In this document: one piece after another, positions 26,418 to 34,495 of the stretch
Position numbering within the stretch: the stretch's first letter is position 1
How the letters are laid out: every line of letters starts with the position of its first letter
Virus record (IMG/VR): IMGVR_UViG_3300025131_000113
Coordinates: 1 to 40,530 of that record
DNA: 40,530 bases
DNA from: a virus
Strand: one strand, 5' to 3'
The notes under the pieces: model-generated
What the model was told of the DNA's origin: nothing
Seen by the model: only the letters and a program-made list of their open reading frames with translations
The model's database searches: none
Made by a program: the position numbers and the translations under genes

Positions 26418-27947
26418 GGTACGCAAGAGAAGCGCTTTTTTGATCTTTTTAACGGTCATACCGGAGCGCATGGGCAAACATCTATTCTGAACACGCAGCG
26501 GCGCGGCAAGCAAGAAGCTGATTATATAATCATCCGCGAGCCGTTGACCGTGGAGCTTGTGCGCGAGCATCTGGACGGCAAGCGTGGCGTAGGAACTATT
26601 CCTATCGATGAAACGAACATGTGTTCGTATGGAGCCATCGATATCGATGATTATGATTTAGATCTTGCGGCTCTTTATTCCAAAGTCATTAGACTAAAAC
26701 TCCCCCTCATTACATGTCGCTCTAAATCAGGCGGCGCTCATTTATACCTGTTCATGTCCGAGAAAATTGCGGCATCGGAGATGCGCGATAAACTGGCGGA
26801 ATTTGCGGCGGCGCTTGGCTGGGGTACATGCGAGATATTCCCTAAACAAGAAATACTCCTCGCGGATCGGGGGGATGTCGGTAGCTTTATTAACCTACCG
26901 TACTTCGGCGAATACACGACACGTTATGCGCTGACTGAAAACAACGGCAGTCTGAGCCTTGATGAGTTTTTAGATAAGGCGGAAGACGCAAAGATATCCT
27001 TAAAGGATCTTGCCTCGATCTCTATTGGTGGTGATGCAACAGTTCTCCCGCAAGGACCACCTTGTCTACAGCAGATAACAGAATTGGGTATTCCGGAAGG
27101 TGGAAGAAACAACACGCTTTTGAATGTAGGCATCTATTACAAGATGGTCGATTCGGAGAGTTGGAAGGAACTCTTGGAAAAGCATAACCAAGAATATTGC
27201 ATTCCTTCCCTGCCAGCTAAAGAGATCGTCAAGATTCAAGAACAGTTGGAGAGGAAGGATTATTACTACACATGCAAACAGGAACCCCTGCATTCCCATT
27301 GTAACAAAGCGCTTTGCAAGACGAGAAAATACGGTGTCGGCAATGGCGAGACGGCGCCCACACTGAGTGGATTGACTGTTGTGGAATCTGAGCCGCCCGT
27401 GTGGTTTCTGGATGTTAATGGTATGCGCTTGGAGTTATCGACCAAGCAGCTACAGATGCAAGTAGAGTTTCAACGTGCGTGCATGGAACAGATATACAAG
27501 ATGCCGGCAAAGATGAAGGAGGGCGATTGGCGTGATCTGGTAGATGTAATGCTCGACAGCGCGACACGCATTTCGGTCCCAGAGGAGTTAACGCAGAAGG
27601 GACAGTTCCTGGAACTACTGGAACAATTCTGTGCGGGAAGATTCCAAGCGCACAGCCCAGAGGAGTTGATTACGGGCAAGCCTTGGACAGAGGACGGCAT
27701 TACGTATTTCAAACTCGGCGCCCTACAGGAGTTTTTGAAACGCAGTAATTTTTTGGTCTATACACGCGGACAGATAACGGAGCGGCTCAAGGAACTGAAC
27801 AGTGGCAAGATATCCGACAAGAGGTATTCGTTCATGGATGATCAGGGTAAACAAATAGCTATCCGAGTGTGGTTTGTTCCAGAGATGAAGCGTGGGGATG
27901 TGGAACTTCCTGACGTTACTTTCGAGCCAGAGGATGTTCCGTTCTGA
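26415..27947 (+). CDS. Archaeo-eukaryotic-type primase
   Basis: A 510-residue protein from the ATG at 26415. The catalytic core of AEP primases is visible: YGAIDIDDYDLDL (metal-binding D-x-D near 76-78), SKSGGAHLYLF (S-x-G-G-x-H, near 103-113), and a lysine/Glu-rich strand with CEIFPKQ. A Cys cluster further on (CKQEPLHSHC, then ALCKTRKYGVG) is typical of TOTE/phage primases and may bind metal. The C-terminus ends EPEDVPF, an SSB-like acidic tip. It should lay primers for the family A polymerase at 29741. Translation start may depend on the hairpin listed above. Confidence 0.8.
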   Translation: MGTQEKRFFDLFNGHTGAHGQTSILNTQRRGKQEADYIIIREPLTVELVREHLDGKRGVGTIPIDETNMCSYGAIDIDDYDLDLAALYSKVIRLKLPLITCRSKSGGAHLYLFMSEKIAASEMRDKLAEFAAALGWGTCEIFPKQEILLADRGDVGSFINLPYFGEYTTRYALTENNGSLSLDEFLDKAEDAKISLKDLASISIGGDATVLPQGPPCLQQITELGIPEGGRNNTLLNVGIYYKMVDSESWKELLEKHNQEYCIPSLPAKEIVKIQEQLERKDYYYTCKQEPLHSHCNKALCKTRKYGVGNGETAPTLSGLTVVESEPPVWFLDVNGMRLELSTKQLQMQVEFQRACMEQIYKMPAKMKEGDWRDLVDVMLDSATRISVPEELTQKGQFLELLEQFCAGRFQAHSPEELITGKPWTEDGITYFKLGALQEFLKRSNFLVYTRGQITERLKELNSGKISDKRYSFMDDQGKQIAIRVWFVPEMKRGDVELPDVTFEPEDVPF

Positions 27948-27964
27948 CTGAAACCACAACATAC

Positions 27965-29467
27965 ATGGGACCACCCGGCTGCGGTAAAACGCAAACCGTC
28001 TCCAACCTGGTACGAAACTGTATCGAGGACGGAATCCCCCCAGAGCGCATCGCCTGTGTGTCGTTTACCAGGAAAGCCGCAGCGGAAAGCCGGCAACGTG
28101 TGTGCAAGGACTGGGGGATAGAGGAAGACATGCTTCCTAATTTCCAAACGCTTCACTCCATAGCGTTTCGGGAAGGAGGGTTTACGACCAGGGATGTTAT
28201 TCGGTCAAGTGAATTGAAAGAGATAGGGGACCAAATTGGTCTTATATTCGGAAAGAGCAAGAGCAACAGGGCAGAGAGCGATTTTGATCAAGTAGGTTTG
28301 GCGGAAGGGGATCAACTTCTCGGCGTTTATTATCTGGCGCGGAATAAAAGGATATCGCTTGAGGAAACTTTTGCAAAACACGCTCACCCTGATATGTCGT
28401 GGTCTGTACTCAAGCGTCTCGTAAACGCCTATGAGGATTTCAAGCGCGTCAGACACAAGATAGACTTTACGGACATGATTGAGCAGTTCGTAGAACGCGC
28501 AATGCCCTTGGACATTGATGCTCTGTTCGTTGACGAGGCCCAGGATCTCTCCACCCTGCAATGGGAGATGATTAATATCTTACAGAAACAACCCAGAATC
28601 GTGGTTTTTGTTGGGGATGACGATCAAGCCATCATGGATTTCCAGGGTGCGGATGTGCAAGCGTTCCAGAATGCATCGCCTAATAAGATAGTTCTGCACC
28701 AATCCCACAGAGTACCTCGTTTGATATGGAAAGAAGCGCAGACCATAGTCCGTAGGATCAAGGGCCGCGAACCAAAGGTCTGGTATCCGACAGAGCAAGA
28801 AGGTCGTATCCAGTGGCATCAAAACGTATTGGATGTCCCTTTGCATTCCGGCAATTGGACAATCATGGCTCGAACCAACCGCTTGGTATCGGCATATGCC
28901 AAGATGCTGCGGGATGAAGGTTTTGTATATAGCCGAAAAGGTCATCCCAGCATTGCGCCCAAGACCTACGATGCGATGATGGATTGGGAGTCATGGACGA
29001 GGGGCGAATCCTTGTCGGGACCGCAGATCCGCAATGTTTATTCCTATATGAACAACGCATACGAGAAGGGCTATGGACCACGGTCCAAGAACCTTCAAGC
29101 GTTGACTGAGGATGATTTGATCACGATGGATGAAGCCATGGGTACACTGGGCTTGCTGCGCGATAAAGAATTGAGATGGCATGAGGCTTTGGATAAGATT
29201 GATCTTGAAACCAAGACATATGTTCTTAACGCTCTCAAGCGCGGTGAAAATGTAAAGCATCCCCGTATAAACCTTAGTACGATCCACGGCATGAAGGGCG
29301 GCGAGTGCGACAATGTGTTAGTAGTTCCTGATCTCTCTTATGCGGCGGCTGGAAAGCTAAAGAGAGGAGGGAATGTGGAGCATAGGGTGTTTTATGTCGC
29401 GGTCACACGGGCAAAGAAAGAACTCCATGTTATGGCACCTATGACAAATCAGTATTACGACTTATGA
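27965..29467 (+). CDS. UvrD/Rep-like superfamily 1 helicase
   Basis: A 500-residue helicase from the first ATG. Motif I GPPGCGKT (2-9), Ia FTRKAA, II VDEAQD, III GDDDQAIMDFQGA, IV QSHR, V STIHGMKGGE and VI VFYVAVTRAKKEL are all present. The ATG cuts off the first strand of the fold; the in-frame codons LTETTTY begin at a CTG (27944) that overlaps the primase stop as CTGA and has AGAGGA upstream, so that CTG may be the real start. It should unwind DNA ahead of the polymerase or in recombination. Confidence 0.85.
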   Translation: MGPPGCGKTQTVSNLVRNCIEDGIPPERIACVSFTRKAAAESRQRVCKDWGIEEDMLPNFQTLHSIAFREGGFTTRDVIRSSELKEIGDQIGLIFGKSKSNRAESDFDQVGLAEGDQLLGVYYLARNKRISLEETFAKHAHPDMSWSVLKRLVNAYEDFKRVRHKIDFTDMIEQFVERAMPLDIDALFVDEAQDLSTLQWEMINILQKQPRIVVFVGDDDQAIMDFQGADVQAFQNASPNKIVLHQSHRVPRLIWKEAQTIVRRIKGREPKVWYPTEQEGRIQWHQNVLDVPLHSGNWTIMARTNRLVSAYAKMLRDEGFVYSRKGHPSIAPKTYDAMMDWESWTRGESLSGPQIRNVYSYMNNAYEKGYGPRSKNLQALTEDDLITMDEAMGTLGLLRDKELRWHEALDKIDLETKTYVLNALKRGENVKHPRINLSTIHGMKGGECDNVLVVPDLSYAAAGKLKRGGNVEHRVFYVAVTRAKKELHVMAPMTNQYYDL

Positions 29468-29748
29468 CAATAGATTCTTTACTGAAGACAATAGGAAATC
29501 TTCTCAACGGACCCAGAGCAAAGTCTCATGGTAATTTTGTGGATCTCCATGAGCGTGTGGCGGAACTGTGGACGCCCGTACTTAAAAACGGACCAGTAAC
29601 CGCTGACAAAGTGGCTTTGTGCATGGCACTTTTGAAAGTCGCCAGGGACGAGGTTGGTGAGTTCAACGAGGACGATTGCATCGATGGCGCGGCCTACATG
29701 GCTCTATGGGCATTGCTCGTAGCTCATAGGAACAAGACAAGTGATTGA
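29464..29748 (+). CDS. DUF6378-like protein
   Basis: A 94-residue helical protein. GNLLNGPRAKSHGNFVDLHERVAELW (residues about 11-36) then TADKVALCMALLKVARDEVG and DDCIDGAAYMALW fit the small helical phage family DUF6378, which resembles MazG/dUTPase-type folds by secondary structure. Its ATG overlaps the helicase stop (ATGA) and it overlaps the polymerase start by eight bases, so the three are coupled. Confidence 0.65.
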   Translation: MTIDSLLKTIGNLLNGPRAKSHGNFVDLHERVAELWTPVLKNGPVTADKVALCMALLKVARDEVGEFNEDDCIDGAAYMALWALLVAHRNKTSD

Positions 29749-31666
29749 GGATATCTTTGACGAAACGATTTGGACGCCACCAGACTCTCTTCCAGACCTT
29801 TCTTCCGAAAAGCTCATAGCCATAGATGTGGAAACCCGCGACCCAAACCTGAAGACGTTAGGACCGGGTTGGGCGAGGAACGATGGGGAACTGATCGGCA
29901 TTGCGGTTGCTGCGCAGGGTTGGCATTCCTATCTCCCTATTGGGCATTGGGGTCGTGGCAACATGGCCAAGGATTTGATCGTCCGTTGGATGAAGGATCA
30001 ACTGAAGCATGGCATGGATGTTGTCTTCCACAATGCGCAGTACGACCTTGGATGGCTTCTGACGGAGGGGATAGAAATAAAAGGCCGCATACTCGATACG
30101 ATGATCGCGGCGCCGCTACTCGATGAAAACAGGTTCAGCTATTCTCTTAACGCCTTATCTGCCACGTATCTGGGAGAGCGCAAGCAGGAACAAGATCTAA
30201 GGCGAGCCGCAGGCCAGCATGGTGTGGATGCCAAGGCAGAGATGTGGAAGCTGCCGGCGGCACGAGTAGCTCTATACGCGGAAACAGATGCACGTCTGAC
30301 ATTCGGATTATGGGATATCCTCCATAAGAAGCTGTTGGATGACGGATGCTCGAAAATATTGGAGATGGAGCTTTCCCTTTTGCCTATCGTATTTGAGATG
30401 CGGCGCCGTGGCGTAAGGGTGGATGTGGAAAAAGCTAATGAAGTGAAGGATATTCTCACCAAGAAAGAGAATGTTCTACTCAAAGAAGTTCACGATGAAA
30501 CCGGGGTTGACCTCGAACCTTGGAACTCAAAGAGTTTACAAGCGGTCTTTGATAAATTGGGTCTGAAATATGAGAAAACATCCAAAACAGAAGCCGCCAA
30601 GTTTACCAAGCATTTTCTCAAGACCCATAAGCATCCGGTTGCCAAGAAGATACTTGAGATCAGAGAGTTCAACAAAGCGAATACGACCTTTGTTGATACC
30701 ATTCTTCACCATCAGCACAATGGCCGTATTCATTGCCAGTTTAACCAGTTGCGCTCAGATGACGGTGGGACTGTGTCTGGACGATTCTCCTCCAGCCATC
30801 CTAATTTGCAGCAAGTTCCCGCTCGACACCCTGTGATCAAAGAAATGATCAGGGGTTTATTTCTTCCAGAAGAGGGATGCCAATGGGGGAGTTTCGACTA
30901 CAGCGCACAGGAACCTCGATGGCTAATGCATTATGCATCCCTGACACCGGCAACAAAGAACAACGAGAAAGTCAAGGAGATCGTCGCTCGCTACCAATCG
31001 GACACTCTGGATTTCCACCAGATGGTTGCAGATTTGGCCGATATCGACCGTCCACGGGCCAAGACAATAAACTTAGGCATCATGTATGGAATGGGTCTTA
31101 AAAAGCTGGCATCCGTACTGGGAGACATCCCATTTGAAGAAGCCAAGGCGCTAAGGGCGGAATATGATGAAAAAGTGCCGTTTATCGCTGATCTTGCGGC
31201 GGCTGTGATGGGCGTAGCATCGCACAGAGCCGTCATACAGACCTTAATGGGCCGTAAATGCAGGTTCCCGATGCGCGAAAAGAACGCTTTCAACACATTT
31301 TTCAAACCCATACATGTCGATACTCTCGAGCAGAATTGGCGGGAGATCATGGCGATGCCCTTGGAAGAGCGGCCTACAGAATGGCAGTTTAAGAATCCAA
31401 CCCTACACAGGGTCGCGTTTACCTATAAATCGCTTAACAGACTGATCCAAGCTTCAAGTGCGGATCAGACCAAGGCCGCCATGAAAGCGTGCGTTGACCA
31501 CGGACATTGGCCCATGCTTACCGTTCATGATGAGTTATGCTTTTCGATTGAAAGCGATGATCAGGTCAAAGAGATCAAGCATCTGATGGAGAATTGCGTT
31601 CCAGGGTTATGCATTCCATCTAGAATTGATGCTGGACTTGGAGCGACGTGGGGATCCGCTAAGTAA
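29741..31666 (+). CDS. polA: DNA polymerase family A with 3'-5' exonuclease
   Basis: A 641-residue replicative polymerase with a GTG start. The proofreading domain has DVET (29-32), FHNAQYDLGWL (96-106) and YAETDAR (179-185). The polymerase domain has motif A SFDYSAQEPRWL (384-395), motif B RPRAKTINLGIMYGMG (437-452) and motif C TVHDEL (594-599). At the position of E. coli Phe762 there is Leu445 (KTINLG). It is shorter than E. coli Pol I, with no 5' nuclease domain, as is usual in podoviruses. Last gene of the replication operon; its end overlaps the end of the convergent virion gene by eight bases. Confidence 0.9.
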   Translation: MIEDIFDETIWTPPDSLPDLSSEKLIAIDVETRDPNLKTLGPGWARNDGELIGIAVAAQGWHSYLPIGHWGRGNMAKDLIVRWMKDQLKHGMDVVFHNAQYDLGWLLTEGIEIKGRILDTMIAAPLLDENRFSYSLNALSATYLGERKQEQDLRRAAGQHGVDAKAEMWKLPAARVALYAETDARLTFGLWDILHKKLLDDGCSKILEMELSLLPIVFEMRRRGVRVDVEKANEVKDILTKKENVLLKEVHDETGVDLEPWNSKSLQAVFDKLGLKYEKTSKTEAAKFTKHFLKTHKHPVAKKILEIREFNKANTTFVDTILHHQHNGRIHCQFNQLRSDDGGTVSGRFSSSHPNLQQVPARHPVIKEMIRGLFLPEEGCQWGSFDYSAQEPRWLMHYASLTPATKNNEKVKEIVARYQSDTLDFHQMVADLADIDRPRAKTINLGIMYGMGLKKLASVLGDIPFEEAKALRAEYDEKVPFIADLAAAVMGVASHRAVIQTLMGRKCRFPMREKNAFNTFFKPIHVDTLEQNWREIMAMPLEERPTEWQFKNPTLHRVAFTYKSLNRLIQASSADQTKAAMKACVDHGHWPMLTVHDELCFSIESDDQVKEIKHLMENCVPGLCIPSRIDAGLGATWGSAK

Positions 31667-33947
31667 GTTGTTGAGGATATCGACTGGCTAAATATTTTTC
31701 AGCTTGTGCTAGGGTCACGCCAGTCGCATCGGCTAATCGCTGAGCGTCATAGAAAGATGATGTGGCATCCTCTAGAGTCTCAGTCGCCGTTGGCGGAACC
31801 TGTAATCCGATATCTACCGATGGTATCGGTGGTAAGGAAATTCCGGGACCGAGGTTTGAAGGCCGTCCGCCGTATACAGTTTCTTGGCCTTGAACGGCAC
31901 CGGTGTCCGTCGCCGGCGGCGCAGCTTCTACAGCCTCAGCCTGATCGAATTGATCGCCTATATACCCTGTAAAGCTAAAGTCACTCAAGCCAAGGGGGTC
32001 TCGGCTGAACCCCATTTCCTGGCTAACGTCTCCCGCCACCTCCCCCAGTGTTGTACCCAAAGCTTGTTCCGCAAGTCCCATAAGCCCAAGCGATGGTTGT
32101 TCGGGATTAGTCAATCCATACGCTAGGGTCATTGCCGTTGCGGGTAATGATAAAGCGGGACTTAGCATACCAAGCCCTGTCGTGCCTAAACCCAGAACAG
32201 CCGTTCCAAGAGGAGATTCGGGATCACCGATGGGACCGATGTCTGGGTTTCCGGTAAAGGTGGCGTTAAATTGGCTCAGGGACATTGCATCAATATCCGA
32301 CTTTGAATACTCCTTCCCTGTTGAATTATCAATATATCCCAAGGTTTTATTACCGAGAGCGTCTGTCTCACCTATGGAGGCGGATAAATTGGCTTTGGAA
32401 GTGGCCCCGGGTGCCATTCCTGTCGCTGCGAGTGAGCTACGAAGAGATGCAAGGGCTTTACTCAAAGAATAGTCGAGAGATTTTGGGTTTTTTTGCATTT
32501 GTGTCGTAACTTCAGCTTCAGCATCTGCCACCGCCTGCGCCAATGCAGCGTTATGAGCAGTTACTGCCGCTGTTTGTGCGTCTGTCGCTGGATCACCAAG
32601 GCCGAACTTGCCGTGACCTCCAGCACCTGCCGCAGCCGCAGCAGCAGCACCTGACGGACTTGAATGACCCGGCGCTCCCGATCCAGCCCAAAAACTAGCA
32701 ATCCCACCAGGACCGCGATACTGGCCGCCGGTTGGCGTTACGCCGCCACCTTGCGCTCTGAGAGTGGAAGCTTCTTCAGGGGTAATGTAGGCAAGCATGT
32801 GCTGCTGTCCGCCAAGAACCGGATTCTTGGGCAATGAGGCTATGCCGCCCTCTTGGAAAGGTTGCCTGGCACTTATTTCCGTGCCTTCGTATCGTCTTTG
32901 ACCGCCAGGACCGAACGGTACTCTATCGGCTGGTGTTTCCGTAACGGCAAAGGAACCTAATTCCCTCCCTACCTCATTCGCCTTTTCCAGTATTGAATTT
33001 ATACCGCGTATGGCCGAAGGCTGGGATAACCAATAATCTGTATCCCCACCCGTATATTTTAATAATGATTTATCGTCATTTGTTTTGGTTTTGACTATTT
33101 CCTGTCTCACAAACCCATCATCATCAAACTGCTCCTCCCCATCTATGGTAAGAGGTTCAGTCATCGGTATGGCAGAAAGATCCTCCGTGTGGGCATGTAT
33201 TAAGCGCACCCACATTTCTTCATTCAAATTGTCAGAAAATCTATCTCCATATTCGCTGGGAAACTGAGGAAGTTTAAAATCAGGGTCTGCTTGACGAATT
33301 CTTCCAAGACCAGCGTGCATCCATTCGTGTGTCGGCGTTCCTTCCACAATAACCTGTGGGCCAAACTCTTCATCGAAGGTTTCTGCCGCAGTTATCACAC
33401 TTCCGCCTGGATCATCTAATAGCTCCGGTCTATCCGATCTCCTAATTAAATATTTTTTACCAGGAGAAAGGTTTTCGTAAGCGTGTTCTGGAGGTGTGTA
33501 GCTCCCTCGAAAGCTCATGTTTCTCATATCTGCCGTGGCTGTCTTTTCGAGTGTCGCGTCCCTTCCTATTAACGCTAGAGGGTTCTGCCTGTTTGGAAAC
33601 CTTCCAGCTTCGCGCATCATATATTCTGCGTCAGTCACTGGAACAGGTTCGCCGTCCACCGTCCTAGGTCGACCAGGATTCAACAAAGGATCTCTTTCGC
33701 CACCCGGCAGCACAGAGCGCTCCAAGAGCTCTGACGTAGCTAGATACTTCTCATCTGGCCACTCCTCCCCAGGAGGTGGTCTTCCCGCCAACACTTCGTC
33801 TTCAAGATATTGCTGCCTGTTTATTGCAGATCGTTCTGCCTGAGAATTATCCGGCTTGGGAGGATTTGGCAAAAGGACTGGCGCCATAAAATCCGGGGTT
33901 TTTGTGTTGGATTGGGCCAGAACTTCTGAGACTGTCACATCAGCCAC
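31659..33947 (-). CDS. Large virion protein with HExxH metallopeptidase domain
   Basis: A 762-residue protein with a GTG start preceded by AAGGGGAG. Residues 200-260 contain TPTHEWMHAGLG (HEWMH at 207-211, a HExxH zinc site) followed by NEEMWVRLIHAH (a possible third ligand Glu243/244), the arrangement of a zincin peptidase. The rest is Gly/Ala/Ser-rich, with FQEGGIASLP (residues near 368) and an Ala/Gly stretch (SGAAAAAAAGAGGHG), and several hydrophobic segments near the C-terminus. Position and size suggest an internal or ejected virion protein; a peptidase domain could help DNA entry. The virion role is an inference. Confidence 0.7.
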   Translation of the reverse strand: MADVTVSEVLAQSNTKTPDFMAPVLLPNPPKPDNSQAERSAINRQQYLEDEVLAGRPPPGEEWPDEKYLATSELLERSVLPGGERDPLLNPGRPRTVDGEPVPVTDAEYMMREAGRFPNRQNPLALIGRDATLEKTATADMRNMSFRGSYTPPEHAYENLSPGKKYLIRRSDRPELLDDPGGSVITAAETFDEEFGPQVIVEGTPTHEWMHAGLGRIRQADPDFKLPQFPSEYGDRFSDNLNEEMWVRLIHAHTEDLSAIPMTEPLTIDGEEQFDDDGFVRQEIVKTKTNDDKSLLKYTGGDTDYWLSQPSAIRGINSILEKANEVGRELGSFAVTETPADRVPFGPGGQRRYEGTEISARQPFQEGGIASLPKNPVLGGQQHMLAYITPEEASTLRAQGGGVTPTGGQYRGPGGIASFWAGSGAPGHSSPSGAAAAAAAGAGGHGKFGLGDPATDAQTAAVTAHNAALAQAVADAEAEVTTQMQKNPKSLDYSLSKALASLRSSLAATGMAPGATSKANLSASIGETDALGNKTLGYIDNSTGKEYSKSDIDAMSLSQFNATFTGNPDIGPIGDPESPLGTAVLGLGTTGLGMLSPALSLPATAMTLAYGLTNPEQPSLGLMGLAEQALGTTLGEVAGDVSQEMGFSRDPLGLSDFSFTGYIGDQFDQAEAVEAAPPATDTGAVQGQETVYGGRPSNLGPGISLPPIPSVDIGLQVPPTATETLEDATSSFYDAQRLADATGVTLAQAEKYLASRYPQQLT

Positions 33948-34062
33948 CGGCCATCTCCCCTTGGCAGCAGTCGCCGTCAGCTACGCATTTGCAATCGGCG
34001 CACTGGTAATGTCCGTGAACAAAGACCTTGGGCTTTGCGCAACCGCACTTAGGACAAGGCAT
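33940..34062 (-). CDS. 40-residue zinc-binding miniprotein
   Basis: An ORF of 40 codons starting MPCPKCGCAKPKVFVHGHYQ with eight cysteines, in pairs: CPKCGC, CADCKC and DCC. It overlaps the endolysin end and the start of the large virion gene, as expected for a coupled gene. Small Cys-pair proteins of this kind are common in marine phage late operons. Probably a zinc-ribbon; role unknown. Confidence 0.65.
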   Translation of the reverse strand: MPCPKCGCAKPKVFVHGHYQCADCKCVADGDCCQGEMAGG

Positions 34063-34495
34063 CCCAGCTTCGTCCGTCAAATCGTTTGGCTTGTTTTCTG
34101 TTTCCTTGTCCAACATAACTGCAATGCACCCATCCAGAGTTTGGTTGGCCTTCCTTGTAGAATTCTAAAATAAGCTGGTCATAAAGAAGATTATCCATGA
34201 TCCACCGTGCAAGGTCCATGTTGGCTACACCAGGAACCTCGAAATCCACTGCCTGTCCCGTGGTATGTTGCGACCTATCAGAGGATCCCAGTTCCCGGTT
34301 CAGTGCCAGGCACCGATAGCCGCTGGATGGCGTTATAGGTATCTCGTAATGGCGCCGCACAGGCTCAAGGATGCTCGTACAGATAACCTTCAGGTTTTGT
34401 ATGCTCTCCTTGTCTGGTTCATTCTTTATTCTCTTGCGATCCGCCACCTGAGATTTGGTCAATTCCCATAGTGAGAAATGCTCAGATAGCTTCAT
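34049..34495 (-). CDS. Endolysin, M15-type D,D-peptidase
   Basis: A 148-residue protein from the ATG at 34493-34495, which overlaps the upstream stop (ATGA). The peptidase M15_3 motifs are present: SGYRCLALNRELGSSDRSQH (H and zinc-ligand region), GQAVDFEVPG (D) and GWVHCSY (H). These enzymes cut cross-links in peptidoglycan and release progeny with the help of the holin (7772-8176). No signal peptide, so it is holin-dependent. Confidence 0.85.
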   Translation of the reverse strand: MKLSEHFSLWELTKSQVADRKRIKNEPDKESIQNLKVICTSILEPVRRHYEIPITPSSGYRCLALNRELGSSDRSQHTTGQAVDFEVPGVANMDLARWIMDNLLYDQLILEFYKEGQPNSGWVHCSYVGQGNRKQAKRFDGRSWDALS

